Origin: an uncultured Muribaculaceae bacterium
GTDB taxonomy: Bacteria; Bacteroidota; Bacteroidia; Bacteroidales; Muribaculaceae
Reading direction: 5' to 3'
Length of the DNA stretch: 16,748 nt
NCBI GenBank assembly: GCA_905209725.1
Contig: CAJLTZ010000055.1
Span: 1-16,748 of the forward strand
Below the pieces are notes generated by a model. The model worked only from the letters and a program-made list of their open reading frames with translations. It did no database searches and was not told the DNA's origin. The position numbers and the translations under genes were made by a program. Positions 15,274-16,748 of this stretch are shown here, piece by piece (the stretch's first letter is position 1; every line of letters starts with the position of its first letter).

Positions 15274-15927
15274 ATGCTTGATTATCTTTCCATAGGAGTA
15301 TTTATCGACGGCGGCTATTATGCCAAGGTCAATCGTGCGCTGAAGGCTTCCGACCGTAGCATCATCCGCGTGCGCGCCCTTTTCGACTTCATCTGCTCGG
15401 AAATCGCGATGCAGGAGGGAATCAACATCTCCGACTGCCAGATCACTGAAGCCCATTATTTCCGCGGACGTTTCCGCGTGAAGGAGGCATATGACAAACA
15501 CCTCCTTTACAATGAGCGCAAATTCGAGGATACACTTATTGAGAATGATGTGGTGTTCCATTACAAGCATCTGCGCGAGGTGGAGCGTCCCGACGGCCAG
15601 ACAGAGGTGGTGGAGAAGGGCGTCGACGTATGGTTTGCACTCGAAGCCTACGAACTGGCCACATTCCGCAAATTCGATTATGTGGTGCTAATCACAGGCG
15701 ATGCCGACCATGAAATGCTCGTAAGAAAGCTCAAGGCTCTGAAAATCAAGACTATTCTGCTCACATGGAATCTCTCCGAAGCAGAGGCTACAGCCGCCGC
15801 CCTTCGCGATGAGGCCGGGCAGCACTGGGAACTCTCCGAACTTGTGGAGCACAATCCGCGCCTGAAAAAGAAACTCCTCTACCGCCTGCGCGAACCGGCC
15901 GTGACCCCACTTGGCGATAACTTCTAA
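15274..15927 (+). CDS. NYN domain (PIN-like, LabA/DUF88-type) protein
   Basis: This is a 217-residue soluble protein with a NYN fold, a PIN-like metal-dependent RNase family. LSIGVFIDGGYYAKVN (5-20) holds the first acidic residue D12. EKGVDVWFALEAYELA (114-129) holds D118, and VVLITGDADHEMLVRKLKALKIKTILLTW (137-165) holds D143 and D145. This is the acidic arrangement expected for a one- or two-metal nuclease site. The C-terminal tail HNPRLKKKLLYRLREP is basic and could bind nucleic acid. The frame is open upstream to a TTG at 15187 with ATGs at 15226 and 15235, but similarity to the family begins at MLDYLSIGVFIDGG, so ATG 15274 is chosen. RNA processing or a defence role are possible, and nothing nearby decides between them. 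Confidence 0.8.
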   Translation: MLDYLSIGVFIDGGYYAKVNRALKASDRSIIRVRALFDFICSEIAMQEGINISDCQITEAHYFRGRFRVKEAYDKHLLYNERKFEDTLIENDVVFHYKHLREVERPDGQTEVVEKGVDVWFALEAYELATFRKFDYVVLITGDADHEMLVRKLKALKIKTILLTWNLSEAEATAAALRDEAGQHWELSELVEHNPRLKKKLLYRLREPAVTPLGDNF

Positions 15928-16000
15928 ACCGCTGCCGCTTATCTATTTCAAACGAAAAAATCATTAAACCCTGCAACTAACAAATATAAACACCGATATT

Positions 16001-16534
16001 ATGAAAAATTACAAATTCAGTGTGAAGGCTTCCATCTTTTCAGCCTTGTGCATAATGGCATGCGCGTTATGTCTTGTGACATGCGGCAGCAAGCAGAGCG
16101 ACCCAGCCGAGATTGCCAAAAAGATTGATGCCAAAGAGCAGCTTAGCCAGGCCGACTATGCCGCAATCATCGACTATTGCGGAGCATATGCTGAGAAAGC
16201 CCAGCAATATTATGATGTGATCAACGCCCAACCGAGCGACTCCACAGCAGAGGCCGTAAAGGCCACTTCCGACCTTGCGGCGCTTTATGCCGGCCACAAA
16301 TATCTCGACATGTTCCGCGCTGCGCTCTATGCCACCGATGCCTCGCAGCTTGATGAGGAGAACATGAAGAAAGTGAACAAATATTCGGCATTTGAGTCGT
16401 TCCCGCTTCCGGGCGGCGTAGGCAAAGCCATGGAATCGCCCAATGTTGTAGGGCAGATTGAGGATATGCCGGCCGACTCCGGAAATGTGATCTCCACAGG
16501 CGACGGCGAAGCCGTAGACATCCAGGTAAAGTAA
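16001..16534 (+). CDS. Lipoprotein of unknown function (177 aa)
   Basis: MKNYKFSVKASIFSALCIMACALCLVTCGSK is a typical lipoprotein signal with lipobox LVTC and lipidated Cys28. The mature part (about 30-130) is helical and charged: DPAEIAKKIDAKEQLSQADYAAIIDYCGAYAEKAQQYYDVI, then an Ala-rich helix LAALYAGHKYLDMFRAALYA. The last 45 residues are Gly-, Ser- and Asp-rich and probably disordered. I do not recognise a named family, although lipoproteins of this size with a QADY..IIDY helix are common in Bacteroidota. It lies 73 bp after the NYN gene on the same strand, in an AT-rich leader, so it may have its own promoter. I see no TAnnTTTG box. The stop codon lies inside a 12-bp stem-loop. Confidence 0.7.
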   Translation: MKNYKFSVKASIFSALCIMACALCLVTCGSKQSDPAEIAKKIDAKEQLSQADYAAIIDYCGAYAEKAQQYYDVINAQPSDSTAEAVKATSDLAALYAGHKYLDMFRAALYATDASQLDEENMKKVNKYSAFESFPLPGGVGKAMESPNVVGQIEDMPADSGNVISTGDGEAVDIQVK

Positions 16535-16555
16535 AGTCGCTGCGCGACTTTACTT
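16529..16555. repeat. 12-bp-stem palindrome over the lipoprotein stop codon
   Basis: AAGTAAAGTCGC (16529-16540) and GCGACTTTACTT (16544-16555) are perfect complements around a TGC loop. The lipoprotein TAA (16532-16534) is inside the left arm. An A-run rather than a T-run follows, so it is not a classic terminator on this strand. The GTCGC/GCGAC core is shared with 16565-16581 and 1485-1499. Confidence 0.7.
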
Positions 16556-16564
16556 AAAAACAAA

Positions 16565-16581
16565 TAGTCGCGGAGCGACTA
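16565..16581. repeat. TAGTCGC-GGA-GCGACTA palindrome
   Basis: A perfect 7-bp stem (16565-16571 / 16575-16581) with a GGA loop, 9 nt after the larger stem-loop. It has the same core as the hairpin at 1485-1499, read on the opposite strand (TCC loop there). Confidence 0.6.
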
Positions 16582-16592
16582 AACTGCGTATT

Positions 16593-16634
16593 ACCGCGTA
16601 CAGGCCTGAGCTAAGCGAAGGGCTGTGCGCGGTT
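16593..16634. repeat. Hairpin sharing arms with the pepD terminator
   Basis: ACCGCGTACAG (16593-16603) pairs with CTGTGCGCGGT (16623-16633), one T-G pair, and CCT/AGG extends the stem. The arms match those of the hairpin at 11255-11295 (ACCGCGTACA identical, right arm 10 of 11). No T-run follows, so termination is uncertain. Confidence 0.5.
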
Positions 16635-16695
16635 GAGCATATACCCTACACCCCAATCGAGGAGCGACTGCACTATCAAAAAACGCATCCACGTT

Positions 16696-16748
16696 TTAGA
16701 CCCCATCCCACAAAAAATGTTAACGCAGGGGCGGCGTATTTTCGAGGA
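16696..16748 (-). repeat. Dispersed intergenic repeat, copy 3 (inverted, cut by window edge)
   Basis: Read on the minus strand the core CGCCCCTGCGTTAAC...TTTTTTGTGGGATGGGGTCT (16734 to 16699) matches copies 1 and 2. The outer part differs (TCCTCGAAAATACGC instead of TGCATCAAAAATCGG). Immediately beyond the GGGGTCT end is AAAACG-CATCCA-CGTTTT (16680-16697), a 6-bp stem followed on the minus strand by a T-run, so it could terminate transcription coming from beyond the window. Confidence 0.7.

Noticed and set aside
14767..16748. Composite transposon bounded by inverted copies 2 and 3 of the dispersed repeat
   Set aside because: No transposase, no target-site duplication visible, copy 3 has diverged flanks, and copy 1 lies outside.
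1..16748. CRISPR array, tRNA, rRNA or known riboswitch
   Set aside because: No regularly spaced direct repeats, no cloverleaf or rRNA-like segments, and no recognised riboswitch core were seen on either strand.

Overview
The window looks like the chromosome of a member of Bacteroidota, most likely order Bacteroidales. The support is indirect. There are TAnnTTTG-type -7 promoter boxes, no clear Shine-Dalgarno sites, a DUF4954-type protein, an OmpH/Skp-like lipoprotein and a C25 (gingipain-like) peptidase with Bacteroidota-style C-terminal tails. A gut family such as Muribaculaceae is a guess. Most of the window is GC-rich housekeeping DNA. One stretch, about 11.3-14.7 kb, is visibly more AT-rich.

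Layout. (1) 1-1540: the edge of a dispersed repeat, then an SF1B RecD/Dda-type helicase (+), then a 63-bp palindromic intergenic element. (2) 1573-3530: a well-placed promoter and a RelA/SpoT homolog (+) with intact hydrolase motifs but an eroded synthetase domain. (3) 7432 down to 3566 on the minus strand: a probable operon of a 44-codon membrane peptide, an OmpH/Skp-like lipoprotein, hflX (GTG start 1 nt after the previous stop) and a DUF4954 beta-helix protein. A 31-bp tandem duplication lies at the hflX/DUF4954 junction. (4) 7476-11295 (+): a divergent promoter with a perfect 14-bp palindrome, then pepD, a lipoprotein N-acetylmuramidase and a second pepD, joined by two ATGA stop/start overlaps and closed by a hairpin terminator. 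(5) 14608 down to 11317 (-): an AT-rich two-gene unit with its own promoter, encoding a C25 cysteine peptidase and a small exported protein. (6) 14610-15273: a repeat-rich intergenic tract with a second copy of the dispersed repeat. (7) 15274-16534 (+): a NYN-domain protein and a lipoprotein of unknown function. (8) 16529-16748: stem-loops and a third, inverted copy of the dispersed repeat.

The genes do not form one pathway. The pepD-muramidase-pepD cluster suggests coupled wall or peptide turnover. The ompH-hflX-DUF4954 cluster mixes envelope biogenesis and ribosome-associated functions. The C25 pair is a probable accessory secreted-protease unit. I found no tRNA, rRNA, CRISPR array, transposase, integrase or clear defence system. 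The least explained material is the family of dispersed intergenic repeats, the small membrane peptide upstream of ompH, and the pepD/muramidase/pepD arrangement.
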